Shown here: one piece after another, positions 1 through 5,765 of the stretch
Layout of the letters: each line of letters starts with the position of its first letter
Position numbering within the stretch: the first letter of the stretch is position 1
Source: JBLIKP01 sp047635375
Lineage (GTDB): Bacteria; Bacteroidota; Bacteroidia; Sphingobacteriales; Sphingobacteriaceae
Assembly: GCA_047635375.1 (NCBI GenBank)
Contig: JBLIKP010000121.1
Location: forward strand, 1-5,765
Direction: 5' to 3'
Length of the DNA stretch: 5,765 nucleotides
The notes under the pieces: generated by a model
Database searches by the model: none
What the model was told of the DNA's origin: nothing
What the model saw: the letters and a program-made list of their open reading frames with translations, nothing else
Position numbers and translations under genes: made by a program

Positions 1-170
1 TATCTAAAGGCATGTCTCAAGACGAAATTCGTCATCTTTTTGAGCAAGAGAATATTAGTCCGAGTAGTTTGAGTTCCATTGAAAAAAGACTTAATCTACT
101 GCGAGTTCAGTTCAAGGCTAAAAATGCAATCCACTTGGTTGCGATTGCAAAAGATCTGGGGCTTATTTAA
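1..170 (+). CDS. LuxR-family HTH transcriptional regulator, 3' end only
   Basis: The frame starting at base 3 is open from the window edge to a TAA at 168-170 and gives 55 residues. It reads through SKGMSQDEIRHLF, an SSIEKRLNLLR segment and KAKNAIHLVAIAKDLGLI at the C-terminus. This matches the last helices of the LuxR/GerE-type DNA-binding domain in Bacteroidota response regulators: the MSQDEI helix, a recognition helix in which EKRLN replaces the more usual VxxHxxNI, and a closing HLVAIAKDLG helix. The protein should bind DNA and control transcription, but its targets and any receiver or sensor domain lie outside the window. A different frame over 79-273 overlaps this one and is a shadow. 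A hairpin terminator follows 118 bases after the stop, so this is probably the last gene of its transcript. The call rests on motif recognition; the exact subfamily (two-component response regulator or stand-alone regulator) cannot be settled. Confidence 0.8.
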   Translation, partial: SKGMSQDEIRHLFEQENISPSSLSSIEKRLNLLRVQFKAKNAIHLVAIAKDLGLI

Positions 171-398
171 ATATTTCTTCTCAATTAGGGGTTCCCGTAA
201 AATTTATATTTCGATATGTTATAAGTTTGATATTGTTAAGAAGCCATTGTCAAAAAAGCTGGGGAGTTTTTGAAATGATGGAGCTACTAAAACCCTTTCG
301 GATTCCCGTAAGGGTTTTTTAGTTTAGTTGGCTTGGGCTATTATTAAATCTGAAACTATCGAGTCTCAGTTATTCAGTAAACCTAAGCAATAAACATT
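171..398. other. Non-coding spacer with the terminator but no gene
   Basis: Apart from the terminator, this AT-rich stretch holds no gene I can support. A TAAGTTTG at 222-229 fits the Bacteroidota -7 consensus TAnnTTTG, but no TTG lies at a suitable distance upstream and nothing but the terminator lies downstream. The 9-mer TTCCCGTAA occurs at 192-200 and again inside the terminator at 303-311. No convincing promoter was found for the decayed gene starting at 399. Confidence 0.5.
289..320 (+). terminator. Rho-independent terminator after the LuxR-type gene
   Basis: AAAACCCTT (289-297) pairs with AAGGGTTTT (310-318). After a T/T mismatch, CGG (299-301) also pairs with CCG (306-308) around an ATTC loop. 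The right arm ends in six T (315-320). Because the left arm begins with an A run, the hairpin could also stop transcription coming from the right, although no intact minus-strand gene reads directly into it. It most likely ends the transcript of the regulator that stops at 170. Confidence 0.8.
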
Positions 399-634
399 AT
401 GGAAAATCTTATCCTCTTCGTAGTAGCTATTTTAACTTCTAATAGTGCTTTCTCTCTAGGCAAAATTTTCTTGAAATATGGTGAGAACATTGAACCAAAG
501 TATTAGAAATCAATCTAGACGAAGTTAAGTCTAAAAAGTTAACCAACCTTGAGTGACCAATTTTCACCTCTATTAAAAGTGATATTCATGTGGTGCTCTA
601 TGAAAATGGAGCATCTGAAATATTTAAAAATTAA
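399..634 (+). pseudogene. Decayed gene for a small secreted Bacteroidota protein of unknown function
   Basis: Translation from the ATG at 399 gives a signal-peptide-like start (MENLILFVVAILTSNSAFS), then GKIFLKYGENIEPK, and hits a stop just after. Moving to the frame beginning at 503 restores the protein: LEINLDEVKSKKLTNLE, an in-frame TGA at 554-556, then PIFTSIKSDI and VVLYENGASEIFKN before TAA at 632-634. This closely resembles a recurrent Bacteroidota secreted family with the pattern IFLKxGExIEAKVLEINxDxVKYKKFxNLxGP...KSDIxxVxYENGxxEVF. The frame break fits loss of one base around 500/501 (AAG-GTA-TTA becoming AAGTATTA), and the TGA fits GGA, the usual glycine of NLxGP. The tail may continue in a third frame at 634-713 (INDEISLNKSTENIF, then QRDTAYMGL) and stops at TAA 715-717. 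At least two disabling changes make a functional product unlikely. The family's role is unknown to me. Confidence 0.72.
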
Positions 635-757
635 TTAATGATGAAATAAGTTTAAATAAATCTACTGAAAATATATTTGTAAAAGAACAACGCGATACCG
701 CTTATATGGGGCTATAAATTAAACTATATAATAGCTTTATAGCATACTTTAAAGCAG

Positions 758-1143
758 GTATTTTCAGAATTCTGTTGCCTATTATTTTTGAAGGAAAAAG
801 CTGAAAAAATCTTTGAATTGCATGTGAAATTTGAAGAATTATACAATGATGCCGTTATTAAAATTAATGAAATTGAAGAACGTATTTTAACCCTCTAAGG
901 AGAACCTTTGCATACATTTTCAGACTATCTCAAAACTGCAGAAATTAAAGAAGAATACAACATAATTATTGGGAGCAAGGAGTTGAAATCATCGAAGACA
1001 ATTTTACAACTATAATTAAAAGGGAACGTGCTATTCTCTCTCTTACTTCATATACAGACGGCGACGGCACCCTAAGTTTAATGAGTGATTATAGTTCCCA
1101 AACAGAAAAAACCTTGTGGATGCTGAATTCTTATTTGCGATAG
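758..1143 (+). pseudogene. dps: Decayed dps (ferritin-like DNA-binding protein from starved cells)
   Basis: The frame from 758 runs into KEKAEKIFELHVKFEELYND at 791-850 and EIEERILTL, meets an in-frame TAA (896-898), and resumes with GEPLHTFSDYLKTAEIKEE. About base 977-979 the frame shifts (one base apparently lost), after which GVEIIEDNFTTII, SLMSDYSSQTEKTLWMLNSY and TAG at 1141-1143 follow. These blocks fall in the order and spacing of Dps proteins, whose consensus is roughly FFELHxKFEELYxDA, AERILTLGxxPLHTFSDYLK and ALMSDYxxxxEKxxWMxxAYL. Dps forms a dodecamer that stores iron and protects DNA in starvation or peroxide stress. The FELH...FEELY part of the ferroxidase site survives. The first helix with the HWNxxG motif, carrying the other metal-binding His, appears deleted between about 780 and 791. 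Possible N-terminal remnants lie further left from 718 (KLYNSFIAYFKA, one frame off). A stop, a frameshift and a deletion together rule out a normal product. Confidence 0.85.
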
Positions 1144-1269
1144 ACTTTATTTAAATTAAAAATATCCTTTCATAAATTCTCCTTAATAATGTCGTTTTTA
1201 GAGGTCAAAAAAAATAAAAGTTGACCAAATCAATTAAACCGATTAAATTTCAAAAAACGACTAACCCCA
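1144..1269. other. Non-coding 3' spacer between the dps remnant and the large minus-strand gene
   Basis: This is AT-rich DNA without a readable frame. It separates the tail of the decayed dps on the plus strand from the stop of the VPS10-like gene on the minus strand, so it is the end zone of convergent units. Its one notable content is the nested inverted repeat at 1191-1261. Confidence 0.5.
1191..1261 (-). repeat. Nested inverted repeat just downstream of the VPS10-like gene; possible 3' RNA structure or weak terminator
   Basis: The outer arms GTCGTTTTT (1191-1199) and AAAAACGAC (1253-1261) are perfect 9-base complements. Inside lies a second perfect inverted repeat, GGTCAA (1203-1208) with TTGACC (1221-1226). 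In the minus-strand transcript the structure would start 9 bases after the stop codon of the large gene, with the outer stem enclosing the inner hairpin and about 26 further bases. Its position suggests transcript ending or 3' protection. It is not a classic terminator: the stems are AT-rich, the inner loop itself holds the T run, and no clean T tract follows the outer stem. The pairing is seen directly; the role is inference. Confidence 0.4.
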
Positions 1270-4200
1270 TCAATTCCTCGGCAGCGCTTCTCCTTCCATC
1301 CACGGTGCGCCAGCCTTCAACAAATCCGTCGCCAACTGCGACAATTTCTCTTGACTCATTTCCAACTGTAACTGTGTTGAAATCAACTGTTCATTAATTA
1401 GTCGCAAAGCTTTCTTATGGTTCGTTGTGGGGCCATAGGTCGAATGGTCAATGCCAATTTGCAAAGAAAATAATCTTCCGCCAATGATTGGTTTCGTTTT
1501 TTCTCCCGGTTCCATTTTCGACTTTTCACCGTTGAGTTCTTGGTCAATTTTCAGTAATTCCATCCGTACTTCTTCCAGACGATTATCGAAACTTCCTACT
1601 GCTGTGGGCGAATGATACAATACTTTCTTCATTCGCTCTGCTCGAGTTAAAGCATTTCCTAAAGTTATTTGAATCGCAGAATGTGAACGTACAGCATTTT
1701 CGTATTGTCGCCAAAATGCTGCAACTTTTTCAGGCTCAACTCCTTCCAACGCACCTTTACGTAAAGGCACCACATCAAACTCTATTGGTCGCGACAACGC
1801 TTTCACCACTCCATCCACTTGCTGAAAAAGCACAGCAGAATATTTTCCTGGTGCCACCATCATACCTTTTGGGTCACCGCCCCACATTGGTGGTAGTGGT
1901 TCTTTCATGGAAATAGCATTAGGTGCAGGATATTTCAAATCCCACGCGACTCGATGAAACCCTTTCTTGGTTGTACCATCTACACGACGCACAATAGTAC
2001 CTTTAGGATCTTTGATAGCCAGCCAAATTTTGGGCTCACTTTCCATTCGTTCTCCTTCCAAGGCCTCCCAACCTGGGAAAGCAATATTACCTTTATTTTT
2101 CTTTTCTTGTGCGGTTCGAATTTCCTTTTTGGTTTTTAAATCATCTTTCAAATAGTAGGTAAAAACAGCTCCAAAAGGAGGATTATCTGCCACAAAATGG
2201 TCTGCTCCTTGATCGCCTTTTTTTCCCTCAAAACCTAATTGTCCGCGGGGAATATACCACCATGCTTTTCGAGTAGAAAACAAAGTAGCATCATTTATAA
2301 AAACGTCATCATTCACCTCTCGTAATACGCTAATGTCATCGAAAACATAAAAACTTCGTCCAAAGGAAGCAGCTACCAAATCATTTTCCCTGCGCTGAAT
2401 CGCTAAATCCCGGAACGAAATGGTAGGAACACCACCTTGAAGCTTTATCCATTTTTGACCTGCGTTAGGAGAAAAATAGATTCCGAATTCCGTTCCTGCA
2501 AACCACAAATCTTTTTTCACGTGGTCTTGTACAAGGCGCCAAACTAAAGTACGTTTGGGTAAATTATTTTGCACAGACTCCCACGTTTTTCCCTTATCGG
2601 TGCTTTTTAAAATATAGGGTTGGTAATCGCCATTCTTGTGATTATCCATCGCTACATAAACCGTATTTGCATCGTGCAAGTCGGCTTTGATATCATTGAT
2701 ATAAGGGGTTTTTGGCATCCCCCTAAGGCTGCTTACTTCTATTTTCCGCCAAGTTTTTCCATAATCTTCCGTCACTTGTATCAGTCCATCATCGGTACCG
2801 ATGTATATCAAGTTTTCATTCAGTGGTGACTGAGCGATAGAAGTAATGGTGTTATAATTAGACATAGCACTTATGTCCCACGCATTATCCCAGCTTTGTT
2901 GTTGCCCCATAATTGGCAGCTCCAAACGATTTTGGTCGCGCGTCAAATCCCCCGAAAGGGTGCGCCAATCATCCCCTCGGTTATCAGAAACCCAAAGTCT
3001 TTGCGAAGCATGAAAAATTCGTTCGGGCGCATGCGGACTTACCAAAATTGGAGCGTCCCAATTATAGCGTTCATAATCTTCGTCTGCAGCAGATTGCGGT
3101 TGAATGTCCATCACCTCCCCAGTGATCATATCAATTCTCGATAATATTCCTTCCTGACGTTGTCCGTACATGATATTTGGATTGCCAGGTTCGGTAGCTG
3201 GTTGATGTCCGTCCCAGTCCAAGACCACTCGCCAATCTGAATTTTGAATACCATGCAAATTATCGGTTCTGGAAGGGCCGCCTTCGGTAGAGTTGTCTTG
3301 TGTACCTCCATAGATATTATAAAAGGGTTCTGCATCATCTACCGCCACTTTATAAAATTGAGTCAGAGGAAGGTTCCCCATAAATCGCCAATTTGCTGCT
3401 AAGTCAAAAGTTTCATAAACGCCACCATCCGTTCCCATCAACAAATAATCAGGATCATCTTTTCTGAAAGCCAAAGCGTGATTATCGGAGTGTTTATATT
3501 GTTCCTCCATACGGCGAAAAGTTTTCCCTCCGTCTTCTGAAATCTGCACCCGTACATCCAACAAATACAGTCTATCAAACTCATGTGGTGAAGCATACAA
3601 CTCTTGATAATAATGTGGCCCTGTTGCACCCGAAACCGCATCAGACATTTTTTTCCAAGTCGACCCACGGTCTGTGGAGCGATAGATACCACCCTTCCGT
3701 CTGTCTAATTCAATCGCAGCATATAACACATCTGGTTTTTGATGGGAAATCGCCAAACCAATTTTCCCCATATTGGATTCAGGTAAACCCGTTTTAAGTT
3801 TCTCCCACGACGCTCCACCATCCGAACTGCGATACAATCCTGAACCGGGGCCTCCTCCCATGTAGGCTGCTACGGTTCGATGTCTATCCCAAGTGGCAGC
3901 ATACATTTGGTCTGGATTGCGGGGATCAATGACGATATCTGTCACCCCTGTCCATTCAGAATTCCCTAAAGTCCGCTTCCAAGTTGTTCCGCCATCGGTG
4001 GATTTGTACAATCCTCGTTCACCCCCTTTTGTCCAAAGCGGACCTTGTGAGGCCACCCAGATCACATCGGAATTTTCGGGGTGAATCACAATTTTAGAAA
4101 TATGATTAGAGTTTTTCAAACCCATATTTTTCCAAGTAGTTCCACCATCATCACTGCGATATACGCCATCGCCAAAAGACAAATGACGACCTCCTACATT

Positions 4201-4539
4201 TTCGCCTGTACCCACCCAAACTATATGCGGATTATTGGGATCTATAGTAACGCAACCTGTAGCAAACGATCCTTCTTTGTCAAAAATAGGGTTCCATGTG
4301 ACTCCTGCATTTACAGTTTTCCAGACTCCTCCTGAAGCAACAGCAACGTACCAAGTATTATCATCTTCGGGATGAATGGCGATGTCCGCAATTCGACCTG
4401 ACATAAAAGCGGGACCTATACTTCGCAATTCTAGGCCTTCAAAGTTCTTGTCTGACCAAGGTTCGACTTTCTTATCTTGAGCAAAAAGAAACGTGGAAAA
4501 GAGTAAGCATAACAGCAATCTAAAGAAGTGGTTTCTCAT
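1270..4539 (-). CDS. Secreted VPS10/sortilin-like protein with Asp-box (BNR) beta-propellers
   Basis: This 1089-residue protein begins with a Sec signal peptide (MRNHFFRLLLCLLFSTFLFA, likely cut before QDKK). Asp-box repeats of the S/T-x-D-x-G-x-T-W type follow at about residues 74-82, 128-136 (RSDDGGTTW), 179-187 (KSTDGGTTW), 237-245, 287-295, 333-341, 517-525 (degenerate), 589-597 (VTEDYGKTW), 645-653 (KSTDKGKTW) and 689-697 (degenerate), implying large or tandem propellers as in the Sortilin/VPS10 family. Residues about 835-925 look like an Ig-like/FlgD-like beta domain (KGFHRVAWDLKYP, then APGKYSAVLF), and about 930-1075 are mostly helical. The length is normal for bacterial members. No sialidase FRIP motif or arginine triad is evident, so an enzymatic role is doubtful; the substrate or partner is unknown. 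No type IX sorting domain or membrane anchor is seen at the C-terminus, which points to a periplasmic or released protein. The start is fixed by an in-frame TAA two codons upstream; the leader is A-rich with no Shine-Dalgarno. The frame is fully intact. Confidence 0.93.
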   Translation of the reverse strand: MRNHFFRLLLCLLFSTFLFAQDKKVEPWSDKNFEGLELRSIGPAFMSGRIADIAIHPEDDNTWYVAVASGGVWKTVNAGVTWNPIFDKEGSFATGCVTIDPNNPHIVWVGTGENVGGRHLSFGDGVYRSDDGGTTWKNMGLKNSNHISKIVIHPENSDVIWVASQGPLWTKGGERGLYKSTDGGTTWKRTLGNSEWTGVTDIVIDPRNPDQMYAATWDRHRTVAAYMGGGPGSGLYRSSDGGASWEKLKTGLPESNMGKIGLAISHQKPDVLYAAIELDRRKGGIYRSTDRGSTWKKMSDAVSGATGPHYYQELYASPHEFDRLYLLDVRVQISEDGGKTFRRMEEQYKHSDNHALAFRKDDPDYLLMGTDGGVYETFDLAANWRFMGNLPLTQFYKVAVDDAEPFYNIYGGTQDNSTEGGPSRTDNLHGIQNSDWRVVLDWDGHQPATEPGNPNIMYGQRQEGILSRIDMITGEVMDIQPQSAADEDYERYNWDAPILVSPHAPERIFHASQRLWVSDNRGDDWRTLSGDLTRDQNRLELPIMGQQQSWDNAWDISAMSNYNTITSIAQSPLNENLIYIGTDDGLIQVTEDYGKTWRKIEVSSLRGMPKTPYINDIKADLHDANTVYVAMDNHKNGDYQPYILKSTDKGKTWESVQNNLPKRTLVWRLVQDHVKKDLWFAGTEFGIYFSPNAGQKWIKLQGGVPTISFRDLAIQRRENDLVAASFGRSFYVFDDISVLREVNDDVFINDATLFSTRKAWWYIPRGQLGFEGKKGDQGADHFVADNPPFGAVFTYYLKDDLKTKKEIRTAQEKKNKGNIAFPGWEALEGERMESEPKIWLAIKDPKGTIVRRVDGTTKKGFHRVAWDLKYPAPNAISMKEPLPPMWGGDPKGMMVAPGKYSAVLFQQVDGVVKALSRPIEFDVVPLRKGALEGVEPEKVAAFWRQYENAVRSHSAIQITLGNALTRAERMKKVLYHSPTAVGSFDNRLEEVRMELLKIDQELNGEKSKMEPGEKTKPIIGGRLFSLQIGIDHSTYGPTTNHKKALRLINEQLISTQLQLEMSQEKLSQLATDLLKAGAPWMEGEALPRN

Positions 4540-4571
4540 GGTTTAGTTTTTTATGAAGAAAATGATTGAAT

Positions 4572-4579
4572 CAAATTTA
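4572..4579 (-). promoter_or_regulatory. Candidate Bacteroidota -7 promoter element for the VPS10-like gene
   Basis: On the minus strand this reads TAAATTTG, an exact match to the Bacteroidota -7 consensus TAnnTTTG. It ends 32 bases before the ATG at 4539, which would give a 5' leader of roughly 25-30 bases. No clear TTG -33 element lies 17-23 bases upstream, so the call rests on the -7 box and its position alone; such a box is expected by chance fairly often in AT-rich DNA. Confidence 0.35.
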
Positions 4580-4802
4580 AAGAATTATGTCCAGAATATT
4601 TGTAGAAGTTAGATTTGTTCTTGGTTATGGGCGAGGGACCGTTATTATATGTAGAGAGATTAGTCAACTATCCATTAGTAAAAAAATATGACGTTTCAAC
4701 TCCGGTATTCCTAATTACATTAAGAAATATGTTAACTTGGACCGTAAACTAGGAGTTTTAAAAGCCATCTGCTAAATTTCCGATAACACAAAAACATTGA
4801 AG

Positions 4803-4889
4803 ATGCATACTATCACATCGCTACTATTATCTATTTCACTATTGTACATTATCCCTCTTGTTTTGGACTGCACACAAAAAAATGGATAA
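4803..4889 (+). CDS. 28-residue hydrophobic ORF, possible truncated lipoprotein start
   Basis: ATG at 4803 opens a 28-codon frame ending in TAA at 4887-4889, 40 bases before the permease start. It reads MHTITSLLLSISLLYIIP, then LVLDCTQKNG: a hydrophobic core followed by a Cys and a polar tail. That is the shape of a Bacteroidota lipoprotein signal peptide, although Asp immediately before the Cys is a poor lipobox. The frame is quickly closed again beyond the stop (WNDFKINHY, then two stops), so no full-length lipoprotein follows. It may be the leftover 5' end of a lost lipoprotein gene, a small membrane peptide, or chance. No ribosome-binding site is visible, as is usual in this phylum. Confidence 0.3.
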   Translation: MHTITSLLLSISLLYIIPLVLDCTQKNG

Positions 4890-4929
4890 TGGAATGACTT
4901 CAAAATAAATCATTACTAATAATACGCCT

Positions 4930-5765
4930 ATGAAACGCAACTATACTATTGTCGCTTTAATTCTAATAACATTTTTTGTCATTTCGTTTTTAAGCAATAT
5001 TCTTGGCGCTTTAAACCCAAGTGTTTCTGAAAGCTTTGGTTTGAGTGAGACAATGGCTGGGTTTCTACCCTTTTCATTTTTTATTGCCTACGGAGTTATG
5101 TCAATTCCAGCTGGGTTTTTGGTTGAAAAATTCGGAGAGAAAAAATTAATAATATTTGCTTTTCTATTAGCATTATTCGGCTCGTTGTTATTTGCTCATT
5201 TTCCGACATTTTCAGTTTTCATTTTCACATTATTTACTATTGGCTCAGGGATGGCTGTATTGCAGGTAGTTATAAACCCGCTGTTAAGAGTAGCTGGTGG
5301 TGAAGAAAACTATGCGTTTACATCAGTATTAGCACAATTAATATTCGGTGCGGCATCTTTTGTTAGCCCACAAATTTACTCTTGGTTAGTTACTAATATC
5401 GATAAAGATTTAGGCACTAAAAGTGGGTTTATTAATATAGTTTCTGAATTCGTTCCAGCCGATATGTCGTGGGTTTCAATCTATTGGGTTTTTGCCATTG
5501 CAAGTCTACTAATGATTCTGTTAGTCTTAGCTGTAGCATTTCCTAAAGTTGAATTAAATGAAAACGAAAAGCTAGGCTCAAAAGAAAGTTTTGTTGTTTT
5601 ATTTAAAAACAAATTAGTTATTCTCTACTTCTTTGGAATTTTCGCTTATGTTGGAGCCGAACAAGGAATTTCTTATTGGATGTCTAAGTTTTTACAAGTA
5701 AATCATGGTTATGATTTTGAGACTGTAGGCGCCAATGCAGTTGGAAACTTTTGGGGATTAATGAC
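4930..5765 (+). CDS. MFS sugar permease, FucP/GluP-like (FHS family), 5' part
   Basis: Translation from ATG 4930 is open to the window end: 278 complete codons, against roughly 390-430 for whole family members, so about a third is missing by truncation at the edge. An in-frame TAA at 4906-4908 makes this the first usable start. Hydrophobic segments lie near residues 7-26, 43-64, 72-90, 93-116, 129-153, 181-204, 228-247 and 265 onward, fitting the N-terminal six helices, a short polar loop (205-222) and the start of the second half. The loop PAGFLVEKFGEKKL (60-73) resembles MFS motif A. LQVVINPLLRVAGGEENYAF (111-130) with VLAQLIFGAASF (133-144) is the FHS-family signature for fucose, glucose/galactose or N-acetylglucosamine permeases. 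It should be an inner-membrane, probably proton-coupled, sugar importer; the substrate cannot be named. It diverges from the VPS10-like gene and has no visible sugar-catabolic neighbour in the window. Confidence 0.88.
   Translation, partial: MKRNYTIVALILITFFVISFLSNILGALNPSVSESFGLSETMAGFLPFSFFIAYGVMSIPAGFLVEKFGEKKLIIFAFLLALFGSLLFAHFPTFSVFIFTLFTIGSGMAVLQVVINPLLRVAGGEENYAFTSVLAQLIFGAASFVSPQIYSWLVTNIDKDLGTKSGFINIVSEFVPADMSWVSIYWVFAIASLLMILLVLAVAFPKVELNENEKLGSKESFVVLFKNKLVILYFFGIFAYVGAEQGISYWMSKFLQVNHGYDFETVGANAVGNFWGLM

Larger units (their letters stand above)
4540..4929. other. Divergent intergenic region, 390 bases, between the VPS10-like gene and the sugar permease
   Basis: Both flanking genes are transcribed outward from here, so their promoters must lie inside it or, for the permease, possibly upstream of the 28-codon ORF. 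Only the minus-strand TAAATTTG box stands out. A plus-strand TAAATTTC at 4773-4780 is one base off the -7 consensus and lacks a spaced TTG. The stretch also holds the short ORF at 4803-4889 and an unrecognised interrupted plus-strand frame at about 4606-4775. No operator, riboswitch or repeat was recognised. Confidence 0.5.

Noticed and set aside
222..229. TAAGTTTG as a plus-strand -7 promoter box
   Set aside because: No TTG element sits 17-23 bases upstream, and the only thing just downstream is the terminator.
79..273. 64-codon plus-strand ORF
   Set aside because: It overlaps the recognisable LuxR-type C-terminus in another frame, has no recognisable motif, and is basic and low in complexity.
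399..1143. Sequencing error as the sole cause of the broken frames
   Set aside because: The lesions include in-frame stops, frameshifts and a missing helix in two adjacent genes while the neighbouring 3.3 kb frame is clean; decay is the simpler reading, though reads were not available.
1683..4335. Several 60-85 codon ORFs inside the large gene on both strands
   Set aside because: All lie within the intact 1089-residue frame, which carries strong domain evidence; they are shadows of its codon pattern.
4507..4509. Cys11 of the large protein as a lipoprotein cysteine
   Set aside because: It lies in the middle of the hydrophobic core (LLLCLLF) with no lipobox; FLFA before QDKK is a better signal-peptidase I site.
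1270..4539. Annotation of the large protein as a sialidase or glycoside hydrolase
   Set aside because: Asp-boxes alone do not show catalysis, and no FRIP motif or arginine triad is apparent.
1..5765. CRISPR array, tRNA, rRNA, insertion sequence or phage genes
   Set aside because: No spaced direct repeats, cloverleaf sequence, transposase motif or terminal inverted repeats with target duplication were found on reading both strands.

Overview
The window looks like a piece of a Bacteroidota chromosome, most likely from the Flavobacteriia or a related class. The flanking DNA is AT-rich, start codons sit behind A/T-rich leaders with no Shine-Dalgarno sequence, and a TAnnTTTG-type -7 box can be seen. 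The protein families also fit: a LuxR-type regulator ending in AIAKDLGLI, a large secreted Asp-box (VPS10/sortilin-like) protein, and a FucP/GluP-like sugar permease. This placement is an inference from family knowledge; no search was run.

Layout from left to right. (1) Positions 1-170 hold the 3' end of a LuxR-family HTH regulator (+), followed by a strong hairpin terminator at 289-320. (2) Positions 399-1143 are a gene graveyard. A decayed gene for a small secreted protein of a family common in Bacteroidota (399-634, perhaps to 713) is followed by a decayed dps (ferritin-like DNA-binding protein from starved cells; secure from 791, probably from 758, to 1143). Both contain in-frame stops and frameshifts, yet both can still be read by switching frames. 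(3) Positions 1144-1269 are non-coding, with a nested inverted repeat just past the stop of the next gene. (4) Positions 1270-4539 (-) encode one intact 1089-residue exported beta-propeller protein with about ten Asp-box repeats. (5) Positions 4540-4929 separate two divergent genes. They carry a likely -7 element for the large gene, a 28-codon ORF that looks like the start of an exported or lipoprotein gene, and an unrecognised interrupted frame. (6) From 4930 to the window end (+) is the N-terminal 278 residues of a major facilitator sugar permease, cut off by the window edge.

The only functional link suggested is between the secreted propeller protein and the divergent permease. Both could belong to the handling of an external substrate, but no glycosidase, SusC/SusD pair or dedicated regulator is visible to make this a polysaccharide-utilisation locus. 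I found no tRNA, rRNA, CRISPR array, insertion sequence or evidence of a new molecular system. The most notable content is the pair of adjacent decayed genes, neither of which shows up as an ordinary open reading frame.
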